A stretch of 15,088 nucleotides of DNA from CAG-791 sp963657295 (GCA_963657295.1 CAVKMX010000056.1:1-15088), one strand, 5' to 3'; shown: positions 1 to 6,986, counted from the stretch's first letter. Notes: generated by a model not told the origin, from the sequence alone. Translations and numbers: made by a program.

Positions 1-113
1 GCCTCGCAAGGCCCCCGGACTGGACATTCTCCGCCACCCTGTCGCCTGGCGGGCGAGTGAACTGTAACGCGCGCCGCACCTTCTGTTTGCTGCTGCTTTT
101 CGCCCTCCTTTCG

Positions 114-170
114 GCGCAGCAAAAGGCCGTGCGGTGGGACGAAATCCCACCGCACGGCCTTTTGCTGCGC
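114..170. terminator. Strong rho-independent terminator after lgt, symmetric in both directions
   Basis: A perfect 26-bp inverted repeat (114-139 with 145-170) encloses a 5-nt loop CGAAA. The stem contains an A4 run on one side and a T4 run on the other, flanking a GC-rich core (GGCCGTGCGGTGGGA). That is the usual layout of a bidirectional terminator: the U-run follows the GC core whichever strand is transcribed. It begins 16 nt past the stop codon of lgt, so it most likely ends the minus-strand operon. The symmetry would also suit a convergent gene ending to the left of the window, but no such gene can be identified in bases 1-113. Confidence 0.9.
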
Positions 171-186
171 GTTTTCCTGTTCCTTT

Positions 187-1128
187 TTATTCTTCGCTCT
201 TTTTCTCTTCCGCGGAGCCGACCCCCGCGGCCTGCTCTGCCGCAGCACCGTTCTCCCGGTTTTCTCTCTCCTTGCTCCGCAGACGGATCACTGCAATCGC
301 CGTCACGGAAACCGCCGCCAGCACCACGCCCATCACCAGATTCACCGGAATCGAGGTCCCTGTGATGTAAAGCTGGTCCGTCCGAATCGATTCGATCCAG
401 GCCCGGCCGATCCCATAGCCCGCCATATACAGGAGGAAAATCTCCCCTTTGAACCTGCGGCGGCGCAGATACACCAGCAGCAGGAGCAGCACCCCCAGAT
501 TCCACAGACCCTCATAGAGAAAGGTCGGGTGCACCTGAATGTAATTCGTTCCCTCCGCTATGTGTGCGGAGAGCTCCGCCGTGATATCCCTGGAACGCAC
601 GGCATCGATCGGCAGGCGCATGGCCAGCAGTCCGTCCGAATATCCGCCGAACACCTCCCGGTTAAAGAAATTGCCCCATCTGCCGATGATCTGTCCCACC
701 AGCAGTCCGTACACGGTCGTATCCAGAATTTCCGGCAGGTACAGCTTTTTCACCGTACAATAGACGTAGGCTGTCAGAACTCCGCCGATGACGCCGCCGT
801 AGATGGCAAGCCCGCCCGCACGAAGGTTGAAGATCTGTGAGAGATCGTCTTTATAGGCATCCCAGAAGAAAATAACATAATAAATTCTGGCCCCGATCAC
901 GCTGAATACAATGAGCCAGATCGAAATGTCCCAATAGGTTTCCTCCGATTGTCCGGTTTTCCCGGCAATGCGCGCTGCCGTCAGGATACCGAGGAGCATG
1001 CCCAGCGCGATCATGCATCCATACAGCGCCACCCGAAACCCGCCGATGTAAAATGCCTGCGGCACATTGCTCAAATAGATCCCCAGGTTCGGGAAGGCAA
1101 TATCCATCTGTCCCATCTGCTCTGCCAT
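187..1128 (-). CDS. lgt: Prolipoprotein diacylglyceryl transferase
   Basis: Lgt moves a diacylglyceryl group from phosphatidylglycerol to the lipobox cysteine of prolipoproteins, the first step of lipoprotein maturation in the cytoplasmic membrane. The 313-residue product is a multi-pass membrane protein. It contains the family signature GQIIGRWGNFFNREVFGG at residues 145-162, which includes the conserved Arg and Asn, then HPTFLYE at 200-206 and GRAWIESIRTDQL at 241-253. The segment LAIYGG at 107-112 has Tyr where the E. coli enzyme has His103. I believe this replacement also occurs in other Gram-positive Lgt proteins. A charged Glu/Ala-rich tail (about 284-313) follows the last membrane helix and is presumably cytoplasmic. 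The ATG is preceded by AAGGA at good spacing. The gene lies 41 bp behind the MscS-like gene and ends just before the terminator at 114-170, so it is the last gene of the run. Confidence 0.96.
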   Translation of the reverse strand: MAEQMGQMDIAFPNLGIYLSNVPQAFYIGGFRVALYGCMIALGMLLGILTAARIAGKTGQSEETYWDISIWLIVFSVIGARIYYVIFFWDAYKDDLSQIFNLRAGGLAIYGGVIGGVLTAYVYCTVKKLYLPEILDTTVYGLLVGQIIGRWGNFFNREVFGGYSDGLLAMRLPIDAVRSRDITAELSAHIAEGTNYIQVHPTFLYEGLWNLGVLLLLLVYLRRRRFKGEIFLLYMAGYGIGRAWIESIRTDQLYITGTSIPVNLVMGVVLAAVSVTAIAVIRLRSKERENRENGAAAEQAAGVGSAEEKKSEE

Positions 1129-1169
1129 TGTGTCCTTCTGCCTTTCTGCACTGCGGTCTGCATGCGGTT

Positions 1170-2030
1170 CTACTCTTCACCGGCCGTTTCCCTGTCCCGA
1201 ATCAGATGGACATCCAGCTGATTGAACGGTATCTCCACCTTCTCCTCCCGGAAGCGTTCCCGGATTCTCTCCGTCATATCCCAGCGAACATCCAGATAAT
1301 CCCGGATGTCGACAATGCAGCGCAGACCGACCACGACGCTGCTCTCACCGAGCTCTTCCACAAAGGTTCTGCCGCTCATTTCCTGGATTCTGGGCTCCTC
1401 ATCCATCAGGGTGTTCAGAATTCTCTGCGCCTTTGCCTCATCCTCCCGATAGGAGATCCCGACGGTGATGCTCAGGCGTTTACGTCCCTCCGTCAGCGTG
1501 GAATTCACCACAGACTTGTTGGTAAGCGTAGAATTGGGGATCACCAGCCGTTCTCTTTCCGGAGTAAAAATCGTTGTATAATACAGCTCAATCTTCTCCA
1601 CGGTTCCCTGTACATTCTCTCCCTTCACGGAGATATAATCCCCTTCCCGGAAGGGCCGCAGGACGAGCAGCAGGACACCGCCGGCAAAATTCGACAGCAC
1701 CCCCTGTGCCGCCAGAGAAATTCCCACGCCGGCAGATGCCACCAGGGCCGCGATGCTGGATGCCTCCACAATGTTCAGCTGAATGATCATCGTGACAATG
1801 GTGAAGCCCAGCACCACTGCCTTGATCAGCGCTCTCATAAAGTGGCGCACCGTCGGTGCCGTACCGCGTTTCTCCAGGTGCCGCTCCAGCGTGCCCAGAA
1901 TTTTCCGCAGCACCTTGCTGATGACGATATAAACCAGGATGCAGAAGCCGGCCCGCACCAGGAATTCAAGGGCAGAGGAGCCGAGCTTTGCAAGCCACGT
2001 GTCAAAATTCAGAATATCCATTTGCTCCAT
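1170..2030 (-). CDS. mscS: Small-conductance mechanosensitive channel, MscS family
   Basis: This is a membrane channel that opens under membrane tension to release solutes during hypo-osmotic shock. The 286-residue length is that of a minimal MscS protein. Predicted helices lie near residues 20-45 and 65-85. The pore-lining third helix follows at about 90-125, with the typical small-residue run AGVGISLAAQGVLSNFAGG. Next come LLLVLRPFREGDYI (120-133) and the beta-domain motif VIPNSTL (163-169), both hallmarks of the family, and then the cytoplasmic alpha/beta cage domain. The start ATG has GAGGT about 7 nt upstream. The gene sits 59 bp after ychF and 41 bp before lgt on the same strand, so co-transcription is likely although the functions are unrelated. 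Whether it behaves as MscS proper or as a YggB/YnaI-like paralogue cannot be decided from sequence. Confidence 0.93.
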   Translation of the reverse strand: MEQMDILNFDTWLAKLGSSALEFLVRAGFCILVYIVISKVLRKILGTLERHLEKRGTAPTVRHFMRALIKAVVLGFTIVTMIIQLNIVEASSIAALVASAGVGISLAAQGVLSNFAGGVLLLVLRPFREGDYISVKGENVQGTVEKIELYYTTIFTPERERLVIPNSTLTNKSVVNSTLTEGRKRLSITVGISYREDEAKAQRILNTLMDEEPRIQEMSGRTFVEELGESSVVVGLRCIVDIRDYLDVRWDMTERIRERFREEKVEIPFNQLDVHLIRDRETAGEE

Positions 2031-2089
2031 CGGCGTGACCTCTTTGCTTTCTGCCGGAATGCCGCTGTTTCAGAAGCTGTACGCAGATG

Positions 2090-3187
2090 CTATACATTGA
2101 AGCGGAAAAGGATCACATCCCCGTCGCGCACCACATAATCCTTTCCCTCCATGCCGACGAGTCCCTTCTCGCGCGCTGCCGAAAGGCTTCCCTCTCTCAG
2201 AAGGACCTCCCAGTTGACCACCTCCGCCTTGATGAACCCGCGTTCAAAGTCAGAATGAATCTTGCCGGCTGCCTGCGGTGCCTTCGTCCCGATGCGGATG
2301 GTCCAGGCCCTGGTCTCGTCCTCGCCTGCCGTCAGAAAACTCATCAGGCCCAGCGTGCGGTAGCTCGCCCTGATCAGCTTATCCAGCCCGGACTCCTTCA
2401 GACCGAGATCCTCCAGAAAGATCTGTTTCTCCTCATCGTCCAGCTCCGAAATTTCCGCCTCCATCTTCCCGCAGAGGGCGAATACCTCACTGCCGCTCCC
2501 TGCGGCATAAGTGCGGACCTCCTGAACCATGGCATTGGACGCACCGTCGTCTGCAATGTCATTCTCCGATACATTGCAGGCAAAGATGACCGGCTTGGAT
2601 GTCAGAAGGCTGTACTCCTTCAGGAGCTTCTCCTCATCCTCCGTCAGATCTCCCATCGTCAGTACCATTCCGCCGGCTTCCAGCTGTGCCTTGAGGCGAT
2701 TCAGAAATTCCAGTTCCTTTGCCGCAGCCTTGTCCATTTTGGCCGTCTTGGCCACCTTCGAGATTCTCCGCTCCAGCACCTCAAGATCCGCGAAGATCAG
2801 TTCCATGTTGATGGTCTCGATGTCGCGAACCGGATTAACCGATCCGTCCACATGCGTGACATTGGGGTCTTCAAAGCACCGCACCACATGCACAATGGCA
2901 TCACACTCGCGGATATTGGCCAGGAACTGATTGCCCAGCCCCTCGCCTTTGGATGCGCCCCGCACCAATCCGGCAATATCAACGAACTCAACCACAGCAG
3001 GCGTGATCTTCCTGGAATGATACATTGCTCCCAGCTTCTGAATTCTCTCATCCGGCACCGGAACAACGCCGACGTTCGGATCAATCGTACAGAAGGGGTA
3101 GTTGGCAACATCCGCCCCTGCTTTTGTCAGTGAATTGAACAGCGTACTCTTTCCTACATTGGGCAAACCAACGATACCTAATTTCAT
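2090..3187 (-). CDS. ychF: Redox-regulated, ribosome-binding ATPase YchF (Obg-like, OLA1 family)
   Basis: YchF is a universally conserved Obg-family P-loop protein that binds ribosomes and hydrolyses ATP rather than GTP. The 365-residue protein starts with the P-loop GLPNVGKST at 7-15. The sequence PFCTIDPNVGVVPVPDERI follows at 31-49 and the G3 motif DIAG is at 70-73. The position that would be the NKxD guanine-specificity motif reads NVSE (205-208), the family feature that explains ATP preference. A C-terminal TGS domain covers about 278-361 and ends with ILFRFNV. The length matches the family (about 363). GGAG stands 5 nt before the ATG. A 97-bp gap separates it from rsgA upstream and holds a weak promoter candidate plus a short GC hairpin (3222-3227 with 3237-3242), so the gene may have its own transcript. 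Confidence 0.97.
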   Translation of the reverse strand: MKLGIVGLPNVGKSTLFNSLTKAGADVANYPFCTIDPNVGVVPVPDERIQKLGAMYHSRKITPAVVEFVDIAGLVRGASKGEGLGNQFLANIRECDAIVHVVRCFEDPNVTHVDGSVNPVRDIETINMELIFADLEVLERRISKVAKTAKMDKAAAKELEFLNRLKAQLEAGGMVLTMGDLTEDEEKLLKEYSLLTSKPVIFACNVSENDIADDGASNAMVQEVRTYAAGSGSEVFALCGKMEAEISELDDEEKQIFLEDLGLKESGLDKLIRASYRTLGLMSFLTAGEDETRAWTIRIGTKAPQAAGKIHSDFERGFIKAEVVNWEVLLREGSLSAAREKGLVGMEGKDYVVRDGDVILFRFNV

Positions 3188-3256
3188 ATTACTCCACTGT
3201 GTCCTTTCTCTTGCTTCCTCCGCGGCCCGTTCCGCAGGCCGCTTTCACAACTGTGC

Positions 3257-3265
3257 ATTATCTCA
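3257..3265 (-). promoter_or_regulatory. Possible extended -10 promoter for ychF
   Basis: Read on the minus strand, the rsgA-ychF gap contains TGAGATAAT, an extended -10 (TG, one base, then GATAAT). It is about 70 nt upstream of the ychF start. No convincing -35 box is found 16-18 nt upstream. It is the only promoter-like sequence I could find in this gap, and the call is tentative. Confidence 0.25.
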
Positions 3266-3284
3266 CAAATGCGGCATCTGCGCA

Positions 3285-4178
3285 TCAGTAGTCCGTTTTC
3301 CGATCCTTCAGCTCCGCATAAATTTCCTTATAATTCGTATATCGTACCCTGCTGATTTCTCCCGCGCTGACAGCCCGCTTCACCGCACAGTCCGGCTCTT
3401 TTAAATGGTTGCAGCCCTGAAAGCGGCAGGCCTGTGCATACGGAGTGAATTCCGCATAGAACCGCTTCAGCTCCTCGGGCTTTACCTCCTGCAGATATAA
3501 TGAGGTAAAGCCCGGCGTATCCACCACAAAGGTCTCCTCGCCTGCGCACAGGAGCTCCACATGGCGGGTGGTGTTCTTCCCTCTTTCGATTTTCACGGAA
3601 AGCTCGCCGGTCTGCATGTTGGCCTCCGGACACAGGGAATTGATCAGGGAGGATTTGCCGGCCCCGGAGGGTCCTGTCACCACGGTCGTTTTGCCCTGCA
3701 GCGCCTTCCGGACGCAGGATACTCCCTCTGCCTCCCTCGTACTGATAAACAGGACATCGCAGCCGCAGCCGCGGTAGATTTCCCGGAGATCCGCAAGCTG
3801 TTCCTCCGTCGCCAGATCCAGCTTGTTGAAGCACAGAATCGCCGGTATATGCCGCAGCTGCAGGGCAATCAGAAAGCGGTCCAGCATATTGCTGCTGGGA
3901 GCCGGACTGGTGACAGCGAACAGGAGCAGGGCCTGGTCCACGTTGGCAACCTTGGGACGGATCAGCTCATTCCTGCGCGGCAGGAGCTTCACCACGCTGC
4001 CCTCCTTCGGCACGCCGGACGGATCCGTGACCGCAATCTCCACGTCATCCCCTACGAGCGGCTTCTGATGCAGGGAACGGAACACGCCCTTCGCCCTGCA
4101 GCGATAAACGGTCTCCTCACAGTAAACCTCATAAAATCCGGCTATGCTCTTGATGATCTTGCCTTTTCTGTGTTCCAT
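3285..4178 (-). CDS. rsgA: Small ribosomal subunit biogenesis GTPase RsgA
   Basis: RsgA is a circularly permuted GTPase that acts late in 30S assembly and is stimulated by the subunit. From the chosen start it has 297 residues, close to B. subtilis RsgA (298). An N-terminal OB-fold covers about 1-75 (GKIIKSIAGFYEV). The permuted GTPase motifs follow in the order G4 NKLD (118-121), G1 GPSGAGKSS (169-177) and G3 DTPGF (220-224). The zinc site is C251, C256, H258 and C264, in the expected C-x4-C-x-H-x5-C pattern. The frame stays open upstream to an ATG at 4259, but the extra 27 residues are not family-like and overlap a leader hairpin (4212-4252). I therefore start at 4178, despite a weak GGGA ribosome site there and a GGAG only 3 nt before the upstream ATG. 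The gene follows the kinase gene after a 288-bp gap that holds an inserted element. Confidence 0.95.
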   Translation of the reverse strand: MEHRKGKIIKSIAGFYEVYCEETVYRCRAKGVFRSLHQKPLVGDDVEIAVTDPSGVPKEGSVVKLLPRRNELIRPKVANVDQALLLFAVTSPAPSSNMLDRFLIALQLRHIPAILCFNKLDLATEEQLADLREIYRGCGCDVLFISTREAEGVSCVRKALQGKTTVVTGPSGAGKSSLINSLCPEANMQTGELSVKIERGKNTTRHVELLCAGEETFVVDTPGFTSLYLQEVKPEELKRFYAEFTPYAQACRFQGCNHLKEPDCAVKRAVSAGEISRVRYTNYKEIYAELKDRKTDY

Positions 4179-4211
4179 GCCGCATCCCGCACTTTCCCTG
4201 TCTGACATACG

Positions 4212-4252
4212 AAGACCGATGAGATCAGTGTACCCTGGTCGCCATCGGTCTT
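4212..4252 (-). repeat. Inverted repeat (hairpin) in the rsgA leader
   Basis: AAGACCGATG at 4212-4221 pairs with CATCGGTCTT at 4243-4252, a perfect 10-bp stem. The inner arms GATCAG and CTGGTC (4223-4228 with 4235-4240) can extend the structure with one mismatch or wobble. It lies 34 nt upstream of the preferred rsgA start codon. On the minus strand the stem is followed by only a short TT and then CG, so it is not a clean terminator. It could be a leader structure affecting rsgA or the remains of a weak terminator behind the kinase gene. The role is not known. Confidence 0.5.
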
Positions 4253-4340
4253 TCCGCATAAACTCCGTATCGCCGGTCCGGCTGTTTAAAATCGACGCAG
4301 CTGCTCAGAGCCCATCTTCCCCCTTCGGATCACCTCGATG

Positions 4341-4379
4341 TGCTAGGGAAATGCTGATTAAATCAGCATTTCCCTAGCA
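4341..4379. repeat. 39-bp perfect palindrome, left hairpin of the inserted element
   Basis: Nineteen bases (4341-4359, beginning TGCTAGGGAAATGCTGATT) are followed by one A and then their exact reverse complement (4361-4379). This is the left terminal hairpin of the MITE-like element. The outermost TG/CA pair at 4341-4342 and 4378-4379 extends past the putative CTAG border, perhaps by chance. Confidence 0.92.
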
Positions 4380-4397
4380 GCCTCCGGCGGATCGCAC

Positions 4398-4436
4398 GGA
4401 TTTGCAAAGGAATTTGCTGCTTCGCAGCGCAAATCC
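4398..4436. repeat. Central hairpin of the inserted element
   Basis: GGATTTGC (4398-4405) is complementary to GCAAATCC (4429-4436), and the stem can be prolonged outward through CGCAC/GGCG with a one-base bulge. Inside it GCTGC-TTC-GCAGC forms a tight inner hairpin. The half-repeat GGAATTTGC (4409-4417) resembles the left arm and offers an alternative fold with the same right arm. Confidence 0.65.
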
Positions 4437-4441
4437 GGCGT

Positions 4442-4467
4442 GGGAAACGCTTTAATCAGCGTTTCCC
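4442..4467. repeat. Right terminal hairpin of the inserted element
   Basis: GGGAAACGCT (4442-4451) and AGCGTTTCCC (4458-4467) form a 10-bp stem around a 6-nt loop TTAATC. Its outer base is the first base of the right CTAG, so the hairpin touches the stop codon of the kinase gene. An mRNA from that gene would therefore fold immediately after termination of translation. Confidence 0.85.
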
Positions 4468-6986
4468 TAGTTCTCCGGCGTGAAGGTGAGCTGTCTTGTT
4501 ATGACACGCTGTCCGTTTACCGCATCTGCGGCAGAGGAGGCATAACTCATCTGCAGCGTCCCTGTCGCACAGGAAATTCCGGTAAAGGCTGCCGGCTGAG
4601 GAAACGTGGTCGCAACCGTGTTCATGAGCGCCTGCCCGTCCGCCGTAATGATCACAATGTATACCTGTGTGCCCGCCACATAATCCGGTGCCTCTTCCGC
4701 CGTGGGCGCTGCGATTTCACCGGAGTACGAATATGTGGCAGCCTTGGCCTTTTTGCCGACGGTCAGGATTACCTCCGTCCCAGGGTCCACATAGGAATCC
4801 GCCTCTACGTTCTGTGCAATGACCTTGCCGACCTGTGCGTCATCTGTGGTCTCCACCTCTTTGGTGCTGCCCATCGTCAGTCCCTTCTCGGTCAGAATGG
4901 CCATGGCCTCCTCTACGGTACGGCCGGTCAGAGACGGAACCTGAATCTGCCCTTCGGTATCCGGTCCGGTGCAGATGGTCAGTGTGACAGCCGTATCCGC
5001 AGGAGCCAGCGCTCCGCCGATCGGCGACTGGCTGATGACCTGTCCCTTCTCTACGTCGTTGCTGACGCCGTCCACCTTGTTGATGGTGTCAAAGCCCTTC
5101 TGCTTCAATGTGGCAATCGCCTCTGCCTGGCTCTTGCCTGTGACATCCGGGACCTCCACGCCGCTTTGTCCCGCGCTGACCTTCAGGATAACGTTGGTTC
5201 CTGCCTCCACGCCGGCTCCCGTCGTAGCCACCGTGCCGTCCTGAAAGGCAGCAGACATCACAATGCCGGAATCATACTCATCCGATTCCTCATAGATCAC
5301 CTCCGGAATCAGTCCGAGGGATTTCAGGGAATTCTGAACCTCTTCCGCGTTTTTGCCGACCATCTCCGGCAGAACAATGCTGCTCTGCGATGTTTCTTCC
5401 GCCTTGTCTCCCTCTCCGGAGGAGGACAGAAAGCCCATTTTGCTCGCTGCAAAGAGAATAATGACCGCGCCGATTGCCAGGGCAACCGCAATGGAAATCA
5501 CCGTGATCAGCTTCTCCCTTCCGGGATCATAATTGCCCCGATGTGAGGAGGTCTCGTAGGGATCGTCATAGCGGCTGTTCTTTCGAAGCGGCGCATCGAT
5601 CCGTTCCTGCCGGCTCTGTCTGGCACTCCTGCGGTCTCTGAACTCCCTCTCGTCATAGGAGCCTCTCCCCCGCTGCGGATGATCCGCATAAGCTTCTCCA
5701 GGATAGCTCTCCTGTTCATAGTCCTGCGCAGCATACTGTTCCTCCGGGTACGTCTGCTCCGCATAAGGCTCCTCATGATACGCATTCTCCCGATAGGACT
5801 CCTCCGGATAGGCTGCCCCCCGGTAATCGTTTCCTTCGTAACCCGCATCTCCCTCATACGGATCACTCTCATATTGTCTCTCCGGATGATTTCTGTCCCG
5901 GTAATCCTTTTCCGAATAACCTGCGTGCGGATAATCCTGCTCCGGATACGGGTGAACCTGGTCCGCCGCATAGCTCCCCTCGGATTCTCCGGCATGTTCT
6001 CCCTCGGGTGCACCCCCGTTCTCCGCAGGAACAGCGCCCGCATGAACGGCCGCCGCAGCTGCCGCAGCGCCGTCTGCCTTTCTGCGTGCCTTCGCCTGTG
6101 CAACCGGATTGGCCATTCTGGTAGCGCCGTCTTCATCCGGATCGATGATTTTGACGAAGTCGTCATTGGGATGTATCAGGGACTGCTTCAGATCCCCGAT
6201 GAGCTCGTTCATATTCTGGTAACGACGATCCGGGCTTTTCTCACAGCACTTCAGCACGATCTGCTCTACACTTCGGGGCACGTCCGGCACGAACTCTCTG
6301 GGAGACGGCATCGGTGACTGAATATGCTTGATGGCGATCGCCACCGTCGTTTCCCCGTTGAAGGGAACGCGGCCTGTCAGCATCTCGAACAGTGAAATGC
6401 CCAGCGAATAAATGTCACTGCGCTCATCCGAATATCCTCCCCGCGCCTGCTCCGGAGAGGTATAATGCACCGAGCCCATGACATTGGATGTGATGGTGTT
6501 GGAGGTGGCTGCCTTTGCAATGCCGAAGTCCGTTACCTTTACCTTGCCGTCCCTGGAGATCATGATATTCTGCGGTTTGATATCCCGGTGAATCACATGA
6601 TTGGCATGTGCTGCCTGCAGTCCGAGGGAAACCTGAATGGCAATGCTGATGGCCTCCTTGGCCGTCAGGCGGGACTTTTTCTCTATGTATTTCTTAAGGG
6701 TGATGCCATCGACATATTCCATGACGATGTAATACATCCCCTTCTCCTCTCCCACATCGTATACGTTGACGATATTGGGATGCATCAGCCCGGCTGCAGC
6801 CTGTGCCTCCACACGGAATTTCGATACGAAATTGGCATTGTCCGAAAACTCCTGCTTGAGCACCTTGATGGCAACCGTTCGATTCAGTTTGTGATCCTTG
6901 GCTCTATATACAACGGACATTCCGCCGGTGCCGGTTTTCTCCAGCACCTCGTAACGATCCGCAATCAGCATTCCGATCTTAATCAT
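4467..6986 (-). CDS. prkC: PASTA-domain Ser/Thr protein kinase (PrkC/StkP type)
   Basis: This membrane kinase senses peptidoglycan or lipid II fragments and phosphorylates Ser/Thr in cell-wall, division and translation proteins. The 839 residues begin with a Hanks-type kinase domain (about 12-265): glycine loop GTGGMSVVY (19-27), Lys41, HRDIKPQN (133-140), DFG (153-155) and an activation loop with Thr164 and Thr166. A long linker (about 270-490) contains an Ala7 run at 307-313, a Tyr pentapeptide tract (347-437) and an Arg-rich part. One membrane helix lies at 493-514, followed by three extracellular PASTA domains (about 537-604, 610-674, 681-745). A final domain of about 94 residues (746-839) does not look like PASTA. 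AGGAGA precedes the ATG by 7-8 nt. The gene follows its partner phosphatase by 14 bp. Its TAG stop lies in the CTAG border of the inserted element. Kinase motifs are intact, so activity is expected. Confidence 0.96.
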   Translation of the reverse strand: MIKIGMLIADRYEVLEKTGTGGMSVVYRAKDHKLNRTVAIKVLKQEFSDNANFVSKFRVEAQAAAGLMHPNIVNVYDVGEEKGMYYIVMEYVDGITLKKYIEKKSRLTAKEAISIAIQVSLGLQAAHANHVIHRDIKPQNIMISRDGKVKVTDFGIAKAATSNTITSNVMGSVHYTSPEQARGGYSDERSDIYSLGISLFEMLTGRVPFNGETTVAIAIKHIQSPMPSPREFVPDVPRSVEQIVLKCCEKSPDRRYQNMNELIGDLKQSLIHPNDDFVKIIDPDEDGATRMANPVAQAKARRKADGAAAAAAAVHAGAVPAENGGAPEGEHAGESEGSYAADQVHPYPEQDYPHAGYSEKDYRDRNHPERQYESDPYEGDAGYEGNDYRGAAYPEESYRENAYHEEPYAEQTYPEEQYAAQDYEQESYPGEAYADHPQRGRGSYDEREFRDRRSARQSRQERIDAPLRKNSRYDDPYETSSHRGNYDPGREKLITVISIAVALAIGAVIILFAASKMGFLSSSGEGDKAEETSQSSIVLPEMVGKNAEEVQNSLKSLGLIPEVIYEESDEYDSGIVMSAAFQDGTVATTGAGVEAGTNVILKVSAGQSGVEVPDVTGKSQAEAIATLKQKGFDTINKVDGVSNDVEKGQVISQSPIGGALAPADTAVTLTICTGPDTEGQIQVPSLTGRTVEEAMAILTEKGLTMGSTKEVETTDDAQVGKVIAQNVEADSYVDPGTEVILTVGKKAKAATYSYSGEIAAPTAEEAPDYVAGTQVYIVIITADGQALMNTVATTFPQPAAFTGISCATGTLQMSYASSAADAVNGQRVITRQLTFTPEN
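5676..5948 (-). repeat. Degenerate 15-bp coding repeat: tyrosine pentapeptide tract in the PASTA kinase linker
   Basis: Residues 347-437 of the kinase consist of about 18 five-residue units that begin with Tyr, for example YPEQD, YSEKD, YPEES, YAEQT and YPGEA. Tyr falls at 347, 352, 357, 362, 372, 377, 383, 388 and then every five residues to 433. Position 367 has His instead, and one unit (377-382) has six residues. The other positions are rich in Glu, Asp, Gln, Pro, Arg and Ala. On the DNA the period is 15 bp, with related but diverged copies (plus-strand core CTCCGGATA). This points to old tandem duplication with the Tyr position retained. Confidence 0.88.

Larger units (their letters stand above)
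4343..4470. mobile_element. MITE-like non-coding element inserted at the kinase stop codon
   Basis: This 128-bp segment has no coding capacity. Its ends are inverted copies of CTAGGGAAAyGCTGATTAAA, matching at 20 of the first 22 positions. Each end is itself palindromic: 4341-4379 with 19-bp arms, and GGGAAACGCT at 4442-4451 with AGCGTTTCCC at 4458-4467. A central hairpin pairs 4398-4405 with 4429-4436. In it, a second nearby copy (GGAATTTGCTGC, 4409-4420) can compete for the same partner through bulges. If CTAG at both borders is a target duplication, the element proper is 4347-4466 (120 bp) with ends GGAAA. That would suit an IS5-like transposase. If only TA is duplicated, an IS630-like enzyme is the alternative. 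The right-hand CTAG carries the TAG stop of the kinase gene. Classification as a MITE is inference from structure; no second copy lies in this window. Confidence 0.72.

Noticed and set aside
1..113. A possible end of a plus-strand gene, stopping at TGA 58-60 or TAA 65-67, or a minus-strand start at 27
   Set aside because: The short translations do not resemble any protein I recognise and there is too little sequence to judge. The convergent-looking terminator is only indirect evidence.
1053..2138. Long open frames on the plus strand (for example 1053-2138, 2087-3133, 4440-5546, 7829-8755, 12595-13503)
   Set aside because: They lie opposite well-identified minus-strand genes, lack family motifs and ribosome sites, and have composition expected of reverse-strand shadows in GC-rich DNA.
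4341..4470. CRISPR repeat or REP/RAYT-type repeat
   Set aside because: There are no regularly spaced identical repeats with spacers, and no GTAG-type REP foot. Inverted ends with CTAG borders fit a MITE better.
4398..4470. Intrinsic terminator for the kinase gene
   Set aside because: The hairpins are strong, but no T-run follows them on the minus strand. They may still affect the transcript.
5507..6317. Open frames overlapping the kinase linker, with Arg/Ile-rich repetitive translations on both strands
   Set aside because: The repetition is the out-of-frame reading of the 15-bp Tyr repeat. The kinase frame is continuous and domain-complete.
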